Assembly: GCA_016937035.1 (NCBI GenBank)
Contig: JAFGWS010000017.1
Span: 1 to 50,411 of the forward strand
DNA length: 50,411 nt
From: Pontiellaceae bacterium
GTDB lineage: Bacteria; Verrucomicrobiota; Kiritimatiellia; Kiritimatiellales; Pontiellaceae
Direction: 5' to 3'
The position numbers and the translations under genes were made by a program. A model generated the notes under the pieces. The model saw only the letters and a list, made by a program, of their open reading frames with translations, did not search any database and had not been told where the DNA came from. Numbering within the stretch: the stretch's first letter is position 1; the number at the start of each line of letters is the position of its first letter. Shown here one piece after another: positions 10,201-17,781 of this stretch.

Positions 10201-13200
10201 CCCAGACCAAAGGTCGGAAGCGAATCCGGATAAGCCGGATCCAGCGCAACCGCACGGTTGGCACCCAGTACGCAGTTTTTAAGCGTCAGCGTTGCTCCGC
10301 TGGAGAGCAGAATTCCGCCGCCGTTTTCGTCGGGATTTGTAACATCCTCAGCATCATCTGTATTCGCTGCATAAAGCGCTATATTCTCCCTCGACTTATA
10401 CTGCACTCCGGAGAAGGTGTAATAATCTGGAGCCACATTGTTGGTAATGAGTGTATCCAGCAGAGTCGAAGAGGCAGCCTTAAAACTGAATCCACCGAGG
10501 TTGCCGGAAACCACGCAGTTGGTAATGATGCTCCCCGCCGAATTTGCTACACTGATGCCGCGGCCGGAGCAGTTTGAAACCGTCGTTCCGGAAACAGTGA
10601 GTCCATCGCCGTCGGAGACAGAAATACCCGATCCGACATCATGAACAAAGGAATTCAGGATGCGCGGAACAGAACCAGAACCAGCGGATATGCCGCTTCC
10701 GCAGAAAGAAATTTCCACATTTTCGATGAGCGGACTCGAAGCAAAGGAACAGGAAATCCCGGCATACGCACAGTTGTAAATGCAGCAATTCTGAATATAC
10801 GGCGACGAACCGTCTTTACAAACCACGCCGTATTCATAGCCGCAGGCTCCGTCAGAGCAGTCCCCCGGAGGCGAGGTGATGGCAAATCCTTTGACGAGCG
10901 TATTCGTCGTTTCACCGCTCTGGAACAGGAACGCCGCACCTAGCCCATCGGCATCGATTACTGTGTCCTGCGGATTGGAGCTGTAGGCGATAATTGAAAC
11001 GGCCTTGCCCTTCGGATTAATATTTCGATTACCGGAACCGATATAATATCCATTGGTCACCAGCACCGTCGAACCACCCACTGCCGCGTCAATGGCCTCC
11101 TGAATGGAATCAAACGGCGCGCCAATCGTTCCATTCTCATTAGGATTACTAATAAGCGGGTCGGACGCCTGCGGATCATCCGCATGATCATCGTCCACAA
11201 AAATCGGGTCTGCGGCATTTGTTGCATCGGTGCCGAAATTCCATTCATCCAAATCATTAAATCCATCGCCGTCGGTATCGGCATTAGACGGATTACTTCC
11301 GTTCAGATGTTCCAGTTGATTAGAGAGCGTATCGCCGTCGTTATCGCTGGAGGAATCATTGATCGTCGGATCAAGCCCGTTTTCCACTTCCCAGCCGTCC
11401 GGCATCCCGTCGCCATCCGAATCCGCAGCAGTCGGATTTGTATGATAAACATTCAGCTCGTCCGCATCGGTCAAACCGTCTTGGTCTGTGTCCACCGCAA
11501 GCGGATTCGTACCCTCCTCATACTCCTGCGCATTTGAGAGCGAATCGCCATCCGCATCAGCGGAAGCATCATCCACCAGCGGATTGAGCCCCTGCTCAAT
11601 TTCCCAGCCGTCAGGCATCGAATCCGAATCCGAGTCTGAGTTGGTCGGATCGGTTCCGGCGGTATATTCTCTCAAATTATCGGCTCCATCCGAGTCCATA
11701 TCGGCGGCCGCGTCATCCAACAACGGATTTAATCCTTTATCGAGTTCCCAGGAATCCGGCATCCCGTCGCCATCGGAATCAGCTTCGAGCGGATCGGTCA
11801 GATAGAGATTATCGACTCCGTTTGTGGTGACTTCAAAGCCATCGAGCAGACCGTCGCCGTCGGTATCATCTTTATGCGGATCGGTGTTAAACATCTGCAC
11901 TTCATCGGTTCCATCCACGAGTCCGTCATGGTCCTGATCTGCGTTTATCGGAGAGAGCCGTGCCAAATATTCGCCCCAGTTATTAATGCCGTCTTGATCA
12001 GAATCGTCGGCAGGTAATTGAGCGAGGCTGCCGAAATATTCCATCTCCCACGCGTCATATAGGCCGTCTTCGTCGGCATCCGCCGAGCTTCGGAAAATCT
12101 GCAGCCCGCTCTCTTTTCCGGCCACGTAGGCATAGCCGTCTGAAACCGCAACAGCGTACGCTGAAACATACGAGTAAGCCGTATAAAAATTCATATCGGT
12201 CAAATCCGATCCATCCAGAATCTGCAGACCTTTTGAGCCGTCGGCCACATAAATGAGCCCGCCGTCGTAACAGACATCCTGCGCATCGCCGGGCGTTTTA
12301 AACTCACCGATCGGACTCAACGAAGCGTTATATGCCATCACTCCATACGAATTATACGCAACCAGTACATCATTCCCGACCGATTCCACGCTCACCGCAT
12401 CCACACCGCTGAGATGACTATCCGCCTTTGTCGGCTTGGACGGCACAGCGACATTGACAACAATTATCGATCCATCGATTCCGACATAGGCTTTCGTACC
12501 CGCCACTTTCACATCAAATGCTTCCATACCGGTTTGCAGCAATTGCCCGACCCATTGCGGTTTGGACGGATCGGCCAGCGATGCAATCTTCAGTCCATTG
12601 GTGTAAGCAGCCACGTAGGCATAATTCCCCTGAACGTCGGTTTTATAGGCTGAAGTCTCCAGCGAAGCCGTCAACTGCGGTGAAGCAGGATTGGAAACAT
12701 CGAGAATAAGGAGGCCTTTTTCCGCGTCAGACAAATATACTCGGTTTCCGACCACCGAAACGCCCCGCGCCGAGCCTCCCGTAGAATAACTGCCAACGCC
12801 GAGGGGCGCTTCCGGATTATTCAAATCCAGCACCTTAAGCCCATATTGCCCGTCCGCGACATAGGCATAACCATCGGCCAAGGCAACATCAAAGGCATCC
12901 TGACAAAATTCATTGAAACCCAAATACTGCAGTTTGGGCAGCGCACCCTGCACATTGTTGGGATTAAAGCCGTAACGCACCTCCCATCCATCAACTAAGC
13001 TGTCCCCATCGGAATCCGGATTATTCGGATCACACGCATTCTTGAACTCCTGAAGATTGGCAAGAAAGTCGCCGTCGGGATCGAGCAACGCATCCAACGG
13101 ATCGTTCGGATCAAGGCCGTTAAGCTCTTCCCATGAATCGGGCATACCGTCCTGATCCAGATCGCTCGCACCGGAAAAAAGCGTAAAAACATTCAGGCGG

Positions 13201-14711
13201 CCGCCGGAAACCAGCTTACCCGCCAGCGCATCAACCGGATCCACACTATCCAGCAGGATCTGTTTGGCTTCTTCCGGAGTAAGCTCCGCATTTTCGCTTA
13301 CCAGCAGACCCAACGCACCGGCCACATGCGGACAGGCCATGGAGGTTCCCTGTAGGGTTTCCGTTCCGCCGCCGGGATAGGTACTGACAATATTCACGCC
13401 CGGAGCCGCCAGATCCACCGAAGTTGCTCCATAGTTGGAAAAGTCCGCCAATGCATCATTTTCATCCGTCGCAGCCACAGAAATAATATTGGGCAGATCA
13501 TAGTCTGCGGGATACTGCGGGATTGCATCGTTATCCACACCCTCGTTGCCCGCTGCAGCAACAAAGATACATCCACGCTGATACGCATAGGCGATCGCAT
13601 CATAAGCCGTCTGACTGAACCCGGTCCCGCCGTATGAGTTCGAGAGTACTTTTGCCCCGCTGCGGGCGGCATAACGGATTCCGTCCGCAATATCCGAATC
13701 TGCCAATCCCGCCTCGGTTCCAATGCGCACCGGCATGATGGAAACCGTCCAGCAAACCCCGGCCACCAGGGTTCCATTATTCCCGACCGCACCGATCGTT
13801 CCGGCACAGTGCGTTCCGTGCCCATCCTCATCATCCGGATTATTATCATCCGCAAGAAAATCCCAACCGTTCAGATCGTCAATCAGTCCGTTGCCGTCGT
13901 TATCCACTCCATCGCCCGGAATCTCGGCGCTGTTAATCCAAAGATTAGCCGCCAGATCGGAATGATCCATATCAACGCCGGTGTCCAACACCGCCACCAC
14001 GGCGCTGCGGTTTCCGGTCGAAAGACTCCACGCGTCCGGCATCGATATTTTTGCCATTCCCCAGAGGTTTCCAACCATCGGATCATTCGGGGTAACACTC
14101 AGATGACGAATATAGTCGGGCTCAGCATAGGCTACTTCGGCTGAAGCACTGGAAAACGCTGAAACTGCATCATCCACGGCATCCAGTCCCGGACCGGATA
14201 AACGAACCACAAAGGTTTTTCCATCCGACAACGCACGCACCACGGCGGCGTTATGCGCCTGAGCCAATTCAGCCAAATCTTCTTCCGAAGCCGACTCCCG
14301 CAAATGAACCAACACCTGATCCGCCACCATTTCGGTGCGAGAAACCGGCACATATTGCTGAAGCGCAGAATTTCGCGCATACGTTTCAACCACCAGACGG
14401 TTGGGATATTTCCCGCTGCGCGTAACGAGCCTTCGACGCTCAACCTGCCCGGTTGAAAGCATGGTTTCCCGCTCGCGTTCGTCCAAAGACAGTACGTTTA
14501 AATCATCAGACACCTTAACCGCTTCAGCCTCCTCCGCAAAAGCAGCTGTTGTCTGCTGAATCACGGGTTCAGAGATAGCAGAAGGCTCCAAAACACGCTC
14601 CGGCAGGGCATCATTCGCCGGCTTGGCACTGAATAACGTCGCCCCGACACCCAGCAGCAAAACTCCGAAGACGGACCATTTTAAAGTTTTATTTATCACA
14701 ACGGCTCCCAT
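2772..14711 (-). CDS. Giant secreted subtilisin-like (S8) protein with TSP3 arrays, LVIVD propeller and three beta-helix cassettes
   Basis: About 3979 residues. The order is: signal or anchor segment (WSVFGVLLLGVGATLF), S8 prodomain (~120-205), and a peptidase domain with a complete catalytic set: Asp243 (VLDTGVD), His298 (GHGTHCAG), oxyanion Asn389 (AAAGNE) and Ser457 (GTSMACPH). Then come two TSP3-like units, an LVIVD-type propeller (~590-880), and three rounds of a calcium-binding TSP3 array followed by a right-handed beta-helix with a choice-of-anchor-Q-like end (VDLGAYEF). The protein stops at the third helix, with no PEP-CTERM or Por tail. It is the last gene of the secretin operon, so a substrate role is possible but inferred. 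I chose the ATG at 14711 because it gives a clean signal peptide; an in-frame TTG at 14741 has GAAGGG only three bases upstream. Probable role: a surface or extracellular adhesin-protease. Confidence 0.88.
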   Translation of the reverse strand: MGAVVINKTLKWSVFGVLLLGVGATLFSAKPANDALPERVLEPSAISEPVIQQTTAAFAEEAEAVKVSDDLNVLSLDERERETMLSTGQVERRRLVTRSGKYPNRLVVETYARNSALQQYVPVSRTEMVADQVLVHLRESASEEDLAELAQAHNAAVVRALSDGKTFVVRLSGPGLDAVDDAVSAFSSASAEVAYAEPDYIRHLSVTPNDPMVGNLWGMAKISMPDAWSLSTGNRSAVVAVLDTGVDMDHSDLAANLWINSAEIPGDGVDNDGNGLIDDLNGWDFLADDNNPDDEDGHGTHCAGTIGAVGNNGTLVAGVCWTVSIMPVRIGTEAGLADSDIADGIRYAARSGAKVLSNSYGGTGFSQTAYDAIAYAYQRGCIFVAAAGNEGVDNDAIPQYPADYDLPNIISVAATDENDALADFSNYGATSVDLAAPGVNIVSTYPGGGTETLQGTSMACPHVAGALGLLVSENAELTPEEAKQILLDSVDPVDALAGKLVSGGRLNVFTLFSGASDLDQDGMPDSWEELNGLDPNDPLDALLDPDGDFLANLQEFKNACDPNNPDSDGDSLVDGWEVRYGFNPNNVQGALPKLQYLGFNEFCQDAFDVALADGYAYVADGQYGLKVLDLNNPEAPLGVGSYSTGGSARGVSVVGNRVYLSDAEKGLLILDVSNPASPQLTASLETSAYKTDVQGNYAYVAAYTNGLKIASLADPSKPQWVGQLLQTGMEAFDVKVAGTKAYVGIDGSIIVVNVAVPSKPTKADSHLSGVDAVSVESVGNDVLVAYNSYGVMAYNASLSPIGEFKTPGDAQDVCYDGGLIYVADGSKGLQILDGSDLTDMNFYTAYSYVSAYAVAVSDGYAYVAGKESGLQIFRSSADADEDGLYDAWEMEYFGSLAQLPADDSDQDGINNWGEYLARLSPINADQDHDGLVDGTDEVQMFNTDPHKDDTDGDGLLDGFEVTTNGVDNLYLTDPLEADSDGDGMPDSWELDKGLNPLLDDAAADMDSDGADNLREYTAGTDPTNSDSDSDSMPDGWEIEQGLNPLVDDASADADGDSLSNAQEYEEGTNPLAVDTDQDGLTDADELNVYHTNPTAADSDGDGMPDGWEVENGLDPTINDSSSDNDGDTLSNQLEHLNGSNPSNADTDGDGFNDLDEWNFGTDATNAADPIFVDDDHADDPQASDPLISNPNENGTIGAPFDSIQEAIDAAVGGSTVLVTNGYYIGSGNRNINPKGKAVSIIAYSSNPQDTVIDADGLGAAFLFQSGETTNTLVKGFAITSPPGDCSDGACGYEYGVVCKDGSSPYIQNCCIYNCAYAGISCSFASSPLIENVEISFCGSGISAGSGSVPRILNSFVHDVGSGISVSDGDGLTVSGTTVSNCSGRGISVANSAGSIITNCVVSGNLGGFSFKAASSTLLDTLITNNVAPDYYTFSGVQYKSRENIALYAANTDDAEDVTNPDENGGGILLSSGATLTLKNCVLGANRAVALDPAYPDSLPTFGLGGALYIGADCYTTNINCTYADNEARRGGGISSHGTHADFIRNTILWGNAAEDLWIGEQTLTVATIEDGVTNVADVTTNVLMRATRNAYASLQCRNGAFDIWYSDVEHGGTYVKPSKYVIELNPLFAPTYTLSMGSPCIDSGTFMSAPLTDVVGTERPQDGNLDLVPMVDMGAYEFIHPFFAELDVNGLSSPDNDLDGISNLDEWIAGTDVNDSNSIFKVSIAPLMTNSGVRVSFNSVFDRLYTIYRAEELSGPWTVWQADLPADGNLLSIIDTSALPHSFYKVAVSPLQVVDEDHDGASSYDEYLIGSDPLNPDSDGDGLVDGYDELQNYHTSPVNVDTDGDGLDDRFEVSTNGVDNVYFTNPLSADSDGDGMSDPWELDHGFNPLVDDSAEDADSDGATNLEEFLAGTNPQNADSDNDGILDGWELDQGFDPLDNSDDAEDADGDSLTNEQEFTAGTNPNSVDSDSDGMPDNWEVAHGLNPLLDDAEDDADSDGLTNLDEFSAGTDPQSADSDSDGMPDAWEQDQGFDPLDDSDGAEDADSDSLTNAQEYAAGTNPFETDTDSDGMPDNWEVAHGLNPLVDDAVNDADADGVTNLDEYTAGTDPQSADSDNDGMPDGWEFDQGFDPLDNSDGAEDADSDSLTNAQEFTVGTNPFEADTDSDGMPDSWEVAHNLDPLVHDAAADADSDGVTNLDEFSAGTDPQSADSDSDGIPDAWELEHSLNAIVDDAAGDVDSDGATNLAEYTAGTDPQNADSDADGLSDGDELSIHLTNPLVADTDGDGMPDGWEVLYGLWPLVNDAALDPDGDGFTNLFEYENGMDPRSADSDNDGVSDQQEVAWGTDPANAADPLFVDDDHAADPQPSDPQVSAPGENGSLNAPFDAIQEAIDAATNGTTILVADGLYIGAGNLNINPHGKKLTVRATGAATINAQGLGAAFVFNSGENRDTMIQGFTLTSPPGDCTDDTCGYEYGIVCSNDSSPSILDCTISNCALDAISCTFSSPLVSNAVITACRSGISGTLGSAPTIVDSVIYGLSGSGIDMTDSSGLSVSGTTISDVTDRGVSVVGDSDCAFTNCVVVNNLGGFYFEASRPVLSSCVISNNVSSSLVQKNGAGILLADQSVLTAVNTLIVENETDGLGGGLYIGAGSSSTNMNCTLAGNSAQSGGGVAVDGTAGDTQSTFGVLRNTIVWGNTADDSQYASLLCRNGSFDIWYSDVQNGGTYVSAGNYVIDLDPLFSPGYVLGVDSPCIDQGTSFNAPTSDLVGNARPLDGNGDLVAKVDLGVFEYLLITADTDGDGLLDAFETSTNLVDNVYLTDPTRADTDGDTLSDYAEIYTHATHPLKADSDEDGLRDDAEIITHGTDPMDADSDDDGLNDYAEVIDHNTNPLSGDTDGDTLPDLWEVQNGLDPLSDDTALDPDADGADNLAEYTAGTDPQDSDTDDDTLPDGWEIASGTDPLTADAGADPDADGLTNREEYDLGTDPLTAHSDGDTLTDAEERALGTNPLAADSDSDGLDDAFEVSTNATDNLYFTDPLLSDTDGDSLSDQFEITTNATDNLYFTDPTSTDTDADGLSDDAEINTHHTDPTKVDTDADTLPDQWEVLNGLNPLSDDTALDPDADGVDNLAEYAAGTDPQDSDTDNDGMPDGWELDHSTNPLLDDAAEDPDSDGLTNLEEFNQTTDPQDADSDDDTLSDGAEVNTHGTDPLAADTDGEGLNDGFEVVTNGVDNLYITDPLLVDTDGDTLSDLFEITTNATDNLYFTDPISADTDADTLPDAWELQHGLDPLSDDTLADPDADGLNNLGEYAAGTDPQSADSDADTMPDGWEVDNALDPLSDDTLADPDADGLNNLAEYNAGTDPQDDDSDDDGLSDGEEVNTYSTDPLDADSDDDTLSDGDEVNTHSTNPLSTDTDSDGMPDDWEVSYGLAATVADPTLDSDADGLTNLQEYNLGSDPTETDSDNDGIADATEVSWGTDPANAADPLFVDDDHEDDPQPYDPLVSNSLEDGSLDRPFDSIQEAIDAAVDGSTVLVTNGYYIGSGNRNIDPLGKAISIITFSSNPADTLIDADGLGSAFLFQNGEDTNTVIRGFEIISPPGGCADGECGYEYGIVCIDGSSPLIQDCYIHECEMAGIYCSYVSSPRIENVIIKDCGVGIEADSGSSLTVVNCLVSEIPGAGILVSDADELFVSDTTVTNCAERGIEVVDVFDCHFTNCVVVDNLGGFRFEASRAVIESSQIIGNVAPEYYMYEAAVRATNTLMAVVAATDPDYSDMTSDDENGAGILLLDGSELTLINCVLAENRAVALDPGFDPSDSSSLPNYGLGGALYVGSGCRSFSINSTFAENEARRGAAISSDGTDANYIRNAILWGNVAEDQWIAGGALSTAPQNQYASLECRAGSFDIWYSDVEYGDSYINPRKYVIEADPLFVLGGYELSAGSPCIDAGTLNEAPATDVRGTERPLDGDGNGTLVVDLGAYEFEP
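4290..6335 (-). repeat. TSP3-type coding repeat array 3
   Basis: About 20 consecutive acidic units follow two patterns. The long form is MPDGWE...GLDPLSDDT.ADPDADGLNNLAEY; the short form is SDLFEITTNATDNLYFTDPL. Asp-rich DTDGD-type loops imply Ca2+ binding. Neighbouring units are near-identical at DNA level (for example 4671-4713 with 4818-4862), which points to recent tandem duplication. Confidence 0.8.
6340..7660 (-). repeat. Beta-helix cassette 2 of the giant protein (coding)
   Basis: This is the second copy of the linker, SIQEAIDAA-like start (here AIQEAIDAATNG), beta-helix and choice-of-anchor-Q end (VDLGVFEY). It lacks one internal segment present in cassettes 1 and 3 and is therefore slightly shorter. 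Its start shares LFVDDDHAADPQPSDP with the other copies. Confidence 0.78.
7660..9660 (-). repeat. TSP3-type coding repeat array 2 with one inserted beta-sandwich-like domain
   Basis: Alternating units of the type DSDGMPDNWEVAHGLNPLVDD and DSDGMPDAWEQDQGFDPLDDSD form the array. At about 9340-9580 a non-repeat segment interrupts it (SVFDRLYTIYRAEEL, GPWTVWQADLP, HSFYKVAV). That segment resembles the autotransporter- or PEP-CTERM-associated small beta domains seen in secreted PVC proteins. I infer its fold only from strand alternation. Confidence 0.75.
9665..11220 (-). repeat. Beta-helix cassette 1 of the giant protein (coding)
   Basis: This first of three paralogous cassettes starts with IFVDDDHADDPQASDP and SIQEAIDAAVGGSTVLV. 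It contains CGYEYGVVC and further Cys-rich rungs, and ends in PCIDSGT and VDMGAYEF. It is closest in layout to cassette 3, including a long insertion with ENIALYAANT-like residues. Confidence 0.78.
11220..12095 (-). repeat. TSP3-type coding repeat array 1
   Basis: About eight Asp-rich units link the LVIVD propeller to beta-helix cassette 1. Examples are DGDGMPDSWELDKGLNPLLDD and DTDGDGLLDGFEVTTNGVDN. They are less alike at DNA level than the units of array 3, so this array seems older. Confidence 0.75.
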
Positions 14712-14753
14712 CGTGTCGAAATCCAGAAAAAACGGAGTCAACAGCCCTTCAAA

Positions 14754-16610
14754 TTATTCTGCGGACTCAAGATTGTGCTGAGCGTCTTTTATGGCCTGCT
14801 CCTCTTCGGCCCGCATCAGCTCCAGCGCACGCGTCTCAACACGCTCCTGCTCTTTCCGCTCAAGTTCCTTGAGCGCATCGTTGAGCTTGTCTTCTTCCTC
14901 AGCAGAATAGTACTCGCGAGTCAGTTCACGAATACGTCTGGTGTTGTCATCCTGTACCATCTGAAGCCGTGCCAGTTCGGAATCGGAGGGCATTCCCTCA
15001 TTCGGATCCAAATTCTGGGTATTGGCTAAACCAACGGTTACGAATATGATGGTTTCCTTCTGACCCCGTACCGTCTGTTCCCAACGGAAGAGTCTTCCAA
15101 GCAACGGAATACTTCCCAGAACCGGAACTTTGCGCACAACTTCAGACTCCGAAATTTCGGTCAGCCCGCCGATTGCAGCCGTCTGACCGCTGGAGAGATT
15201 GAAGACCGTCTCAATACTCTTTTCGTCAATAATCGGATACGTATTCTGCCCGGCCTCTTTATCCGCATACTTTCGGGTCAGCGAAGGATTAATCTGAACA
15301 GTAATGTTGCTGGAGGTATTGATCGAGGGCCTTACATTCAGTTTAATGCCGTATTCAAAGAAGGGCTGCTCTTCATCGAGACTGAACGTGATCGTATCCG
15401 GTGTGTCGTTCATCGCCTGCTGACGTTCCTGCCGAAGGTTGGGCTCTTTTCGGGTAATCGAAATATTCGCAGGCTCTTCGTTCGCCACAATAATTTTCGG
15501 ATTCGAAATAATATTCACTCCCTTGTTTTCAGCCAAAGCACTCAGCGCCACACGGAATTGATCTGCACTTAAAATACTGGCAAGAAGCTCTGTCCTCTCG
15601 CTCCCGGAGACCGCCTCGAGCGAGGGCGTCACTCCCGTCAGCGTCCACGGAGCCGCCGACGAACCGCCGCGGTGGGTTTCAGAATATCCACTGGCCGTCT
15701 CATAGATATTCCCCTCCGAATCCCGATAGGTCGTCGTGGTTCGCGAAGAACTGTCCAGATCTTCAATCGTTTTTGTTGTTTCACCGGATGTTCCGAAACT
15801 GTATGCCCGGAGAACGGCCCAGTCGATACCCAGATCCTTCTGAGCATCATCGCTCAGTTCCATAAACTTGGATTCAATGTAAACCTGCTGACGGACCGTA
15901 TCAATCGAGTGCAGAATCGCTTCAATTTCGCGTAACCGTTCTTCGCTCGCTTTAACCACCAACATATTGCGCGAAGCAAATTCAGAAATTTTGGCCTCAT
16001 CCTCACTCAAAATTCCGCGAATGAGCTCAGCCGCCAGCGGAACCGTTGCATATTTCAGCACAAAGGTTCGAACCAACAGCGGATCCGGAGCGCCCTCCGG
16101 ACGCAACCGAACACTGTAAATCTCGGATTCGGAAACCCGTTGGTAGAGTTCATAGTTATAGGTGTCGAGGACAGACTGCAGCGCCGAACGCCACTCCACA
16201 TCGGTAAAATCAATGGAAATCTCGGCGGTTTCCGCCAACTGAGGGATGATAATATTGGCCTCAGAAAGCTCAGCAAATAATTTGATCGCCGCCTCCAGGG
16301 TCCCCTCAAAATGAACCGTAATCAAATCATTCCCCGCAGCATCCTTTTTCACGGGAACAAGGGTTGTTTCGGGATTATTGAGCAGCACGACATCAGGAAC
16401 TTCCGAACCGTTCGACACCGGATCGTCCGGCGGGTTAACTTCGTCCGCATTATTCGTTGAACTCCCGTTCTCCCGCCCCTGATTAATCAGGCGGAGTAAT
16501 GACTGCATATTGTTTTCCGTCTCGGATTGTTGATCGGTCTGAGCATACCCATTTGTCAGTACTGCAGCGGCCAGAGCGACTGCGAAACCTATCGTATTAT
16601 ATGCTTTCAT
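14754..16610 (-). CDS. Outer-membrane secretin (GspD/PilQ type)
   Basis: The 618-residue protein begins with a signal peptide (MKAYNTIGFAVALAAAVLTNGYA). It continues with a low-complexity linker, an N0/STN-like domain (~95-170), and an N1-type secretin domain (~180-240, TFVLKYATVPLAAELIRGIL). The secretin channel domain (~245-530) has the VPVLGSIPLLGRLF lip signature followed by TIIFVTV. The last ~75 residues form a charged coiled coil. Secretins build the outer-membrane pore of type II secretion and type IV pili. AGGAAG precedes the ATG by the usual distance. The PilM-P-like genes lie directly upstream and the giant S8 gene starts within 45 bases downstream, so all appear to form one operon. 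Confidence 0.9.
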   Translation of the reverse strand: MKAYNTIGFAVALAAAVLTNGYAQTDQQSETENNMQSLLRLINQGRENGSSTNNADEVNPPDDPVSNGSEVPDVVLLNNPETTLVPVKKDAAGNDLITVHFEGTLEAAIKLFAELSEANIIIPQLAETAEISIDFTDVEWRSALQSVLDTYNYELYQRVSESEIYSVRLRPEGAPDPLLVRTFVLKYATVPLAAELIRGILSEDEAKISEFASRNMLVVKASEERLREIEAILHSIDTVRQQVYIESKFMELSDDAQKDLGIDWAVLRAYSFGTSGETTKTIEDLDSSSRTTTTYRDSEGNIYETASGYSETHRGGSSAAPWTLTGVTPSLEAVSGSERTELLASILSADQFRVALSALAENKGVNIISNPKIIVANEEPANISITRKEPNLRQERQQAMNDTPDTITFSLDEEQPFFEYGIKLNVRPSINTSSNITVQINPSLTRKYADKEAGQNTYPIIDEKSIETVFNLSSGQTAAIGGLTEISESEVVRKVPVLGSIPLLGRLFRWEQTVRGQKETIIFVTVGLANTQNLDPNEGMPSDSELARLQMVQDDNTRRIRELTREYYSAEEEDKLNDALKELERKEQERVETRALELMRAEEEQAIKDAQHNLESAE

Positions 16611-16629
16611 TTGTATCTTCCTAATTGTT

Positions 16630-17115
16630 CTACTTTAAATCTTTCACAGCGGAAATGCGACGCGGCGCAACCGCCTCAGCACCCTTACCCGGATCAATTT
16701 CAGGTACTTCCCACGTATAGTTCACCTTATTGACGTTAATCTGGAACTGAGTTCCTTCGGTCATCATTTTCCTGTTAATCAAAACAAAAGGGGCTCCGGA
16801 TTTTGTTTCCCCCACCGCACTGATATCCAACTGCTTTTCTGCTGATTCCCAATCCACTTGAACAACAGAGTTATCCACAACCGGAACCTCAACCTGCTGG
16901 TCTTTAGGAACATACCCCACCGGCCAGAAAGGATCCCGCTTCATCGGCTCTTTCTCAACAACAGACGGCCTCGGGTCCGCGATCACTTCGCTCTCATTCT
17001 GAGCGGAAGAACCCCTCGTCAATTCAAGCAGGACCCATACGATTAAAAAAAGAATCTTCGCGAAACACCTCTTCACTCTGCATGTCAACTCATTCATAAA
17101 ACAACGATCTATCAC
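16630..17115 (-). CDS. PilP/GspC-like inner-membrane or periplasmic linker protein
   Basis: Up to 161 residues: a short basic N-terminus, a hydrophobic segment (ILFLIVWVLLELTRG), a Pro-rich stretch with RDPFWPVGY, then a small beta-rich domain (PFVLINRKMMTEGTQFQIN). The DPFxPVG motif before a small HR-like domain is typical of PilP/GspC-class linkers, which bridge the inner-membrane PilMNO complex to the secretin. Its position between pilO-like and secretin genes supports that. Overall similarity is weak, so the assignment is by context. The start is uncertain: GTG at 17115 or ATG at 17097, neither with a good ribosome binding site. Confidence 0.6.
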   Translation of the reverse strand: MIDRCFMNELTCRVKRCFAKILFLIVWVLLELTRGSSAQNESEVIADPRPSVVEKEPMKRDPFWPVGYVPKDQQVEVPVVDNSVVQVDWESAEKQLDISAVGETKSGAPFVLINRKMMTEGTQFQINVNKVNYTWEVPEIDPGKGAEAVAPRRISAVKDLK

Positions 17116-17127
17116 GTAATAAGTTCA

Positions 17128-17781
17128 TCAATCATCCGTCAAAGCGGCTTCGGATTCCTGATCCTGGTTCGCGCTCAACGCATCAAGTCCTTCCCATTTT
17201 TCAAGAAATGAACTAAAATCGCACAGCCACTGAACCTGAATTTCGACAAGGTGTTGTTCCGGTTCCTGGGCCTGCGATTTTATATTTACATAAACCACAC
17301 GGATGAGCGGAAACTCTTTGTATAACGCCGCCAAAAACTGCAAAACACCGTCATAACTCGCTTTGGCATTGATCTGAAGCGCATACGAATTCAACGTAAG
17401 GGCCCCGCGTCCTGCACTCCCCGAAACGCGCTGTATCTCTTTAATATCCACAACCGTAAGTTCGGTGCCCTTTTCCAGCAAATAAATTGCGGTTTGGATT
17501 TCAGCCAACCGGTTCCTATCCGGGATATCCTGCACAAGATATTTCATCGTCTGCTGCATCGTGGGAAGATAATCGTGATTGACCTTCTTCTCCCGCTCCT
17601 GCTTACGCAAGGCGTTCTGCAGTTTACCATCCACCTCGGCCAACTCTTCGTGAATTGAGGTCATTGAAGAGAGTGCTTCTTTTGATCCGAGTACCCCAAG
17701 CCATACAAAAATGGCCAGTGTTATAACACCAAGAAAAATATATTGCTTCTGCTCTTTGGTCAGTTGACTTAAATCGATCAT
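17128..17781 (-). CDS. PilO-like inner-membrane assembly protein
   Basis: The 217 residues comprise a short cytoplasmic N-terminus, one membrane helix at about 15-32 (YIFLGVITLAIFVWLGVLG), a coiled coil (ALSSMTSIHEELAEVDGKLQ), and a ferredoxin-like C-terminal domain ending in an acidic tail. The order matches PilO/GspM, which pairs with PilN/GspL in the periplasm. The start codon overlaps the stop of the pilN-like gene (ATGA), which indicates translational coupling. Confidence 0.75.
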   Translation of the reverse strand: MIDLSQLTKEQKQYIFLGVITLAIFVWLGVLGSKEALSSMTSIHEELAEVDGKLQNALRKQEREKKVNHDYLPTMQQTMKYLVQDIPDRNRLAEIQTAIYLLEKGTELTVVDIKEIQRVSGSAGRGALTLNSYALQINAKASYDGVLQFLAALYKEFPLIRVVYVNIKSQAQEPEQHLVEIQVQWLCDFSSFLEKWEGLDALSANQDQESEAALTDD

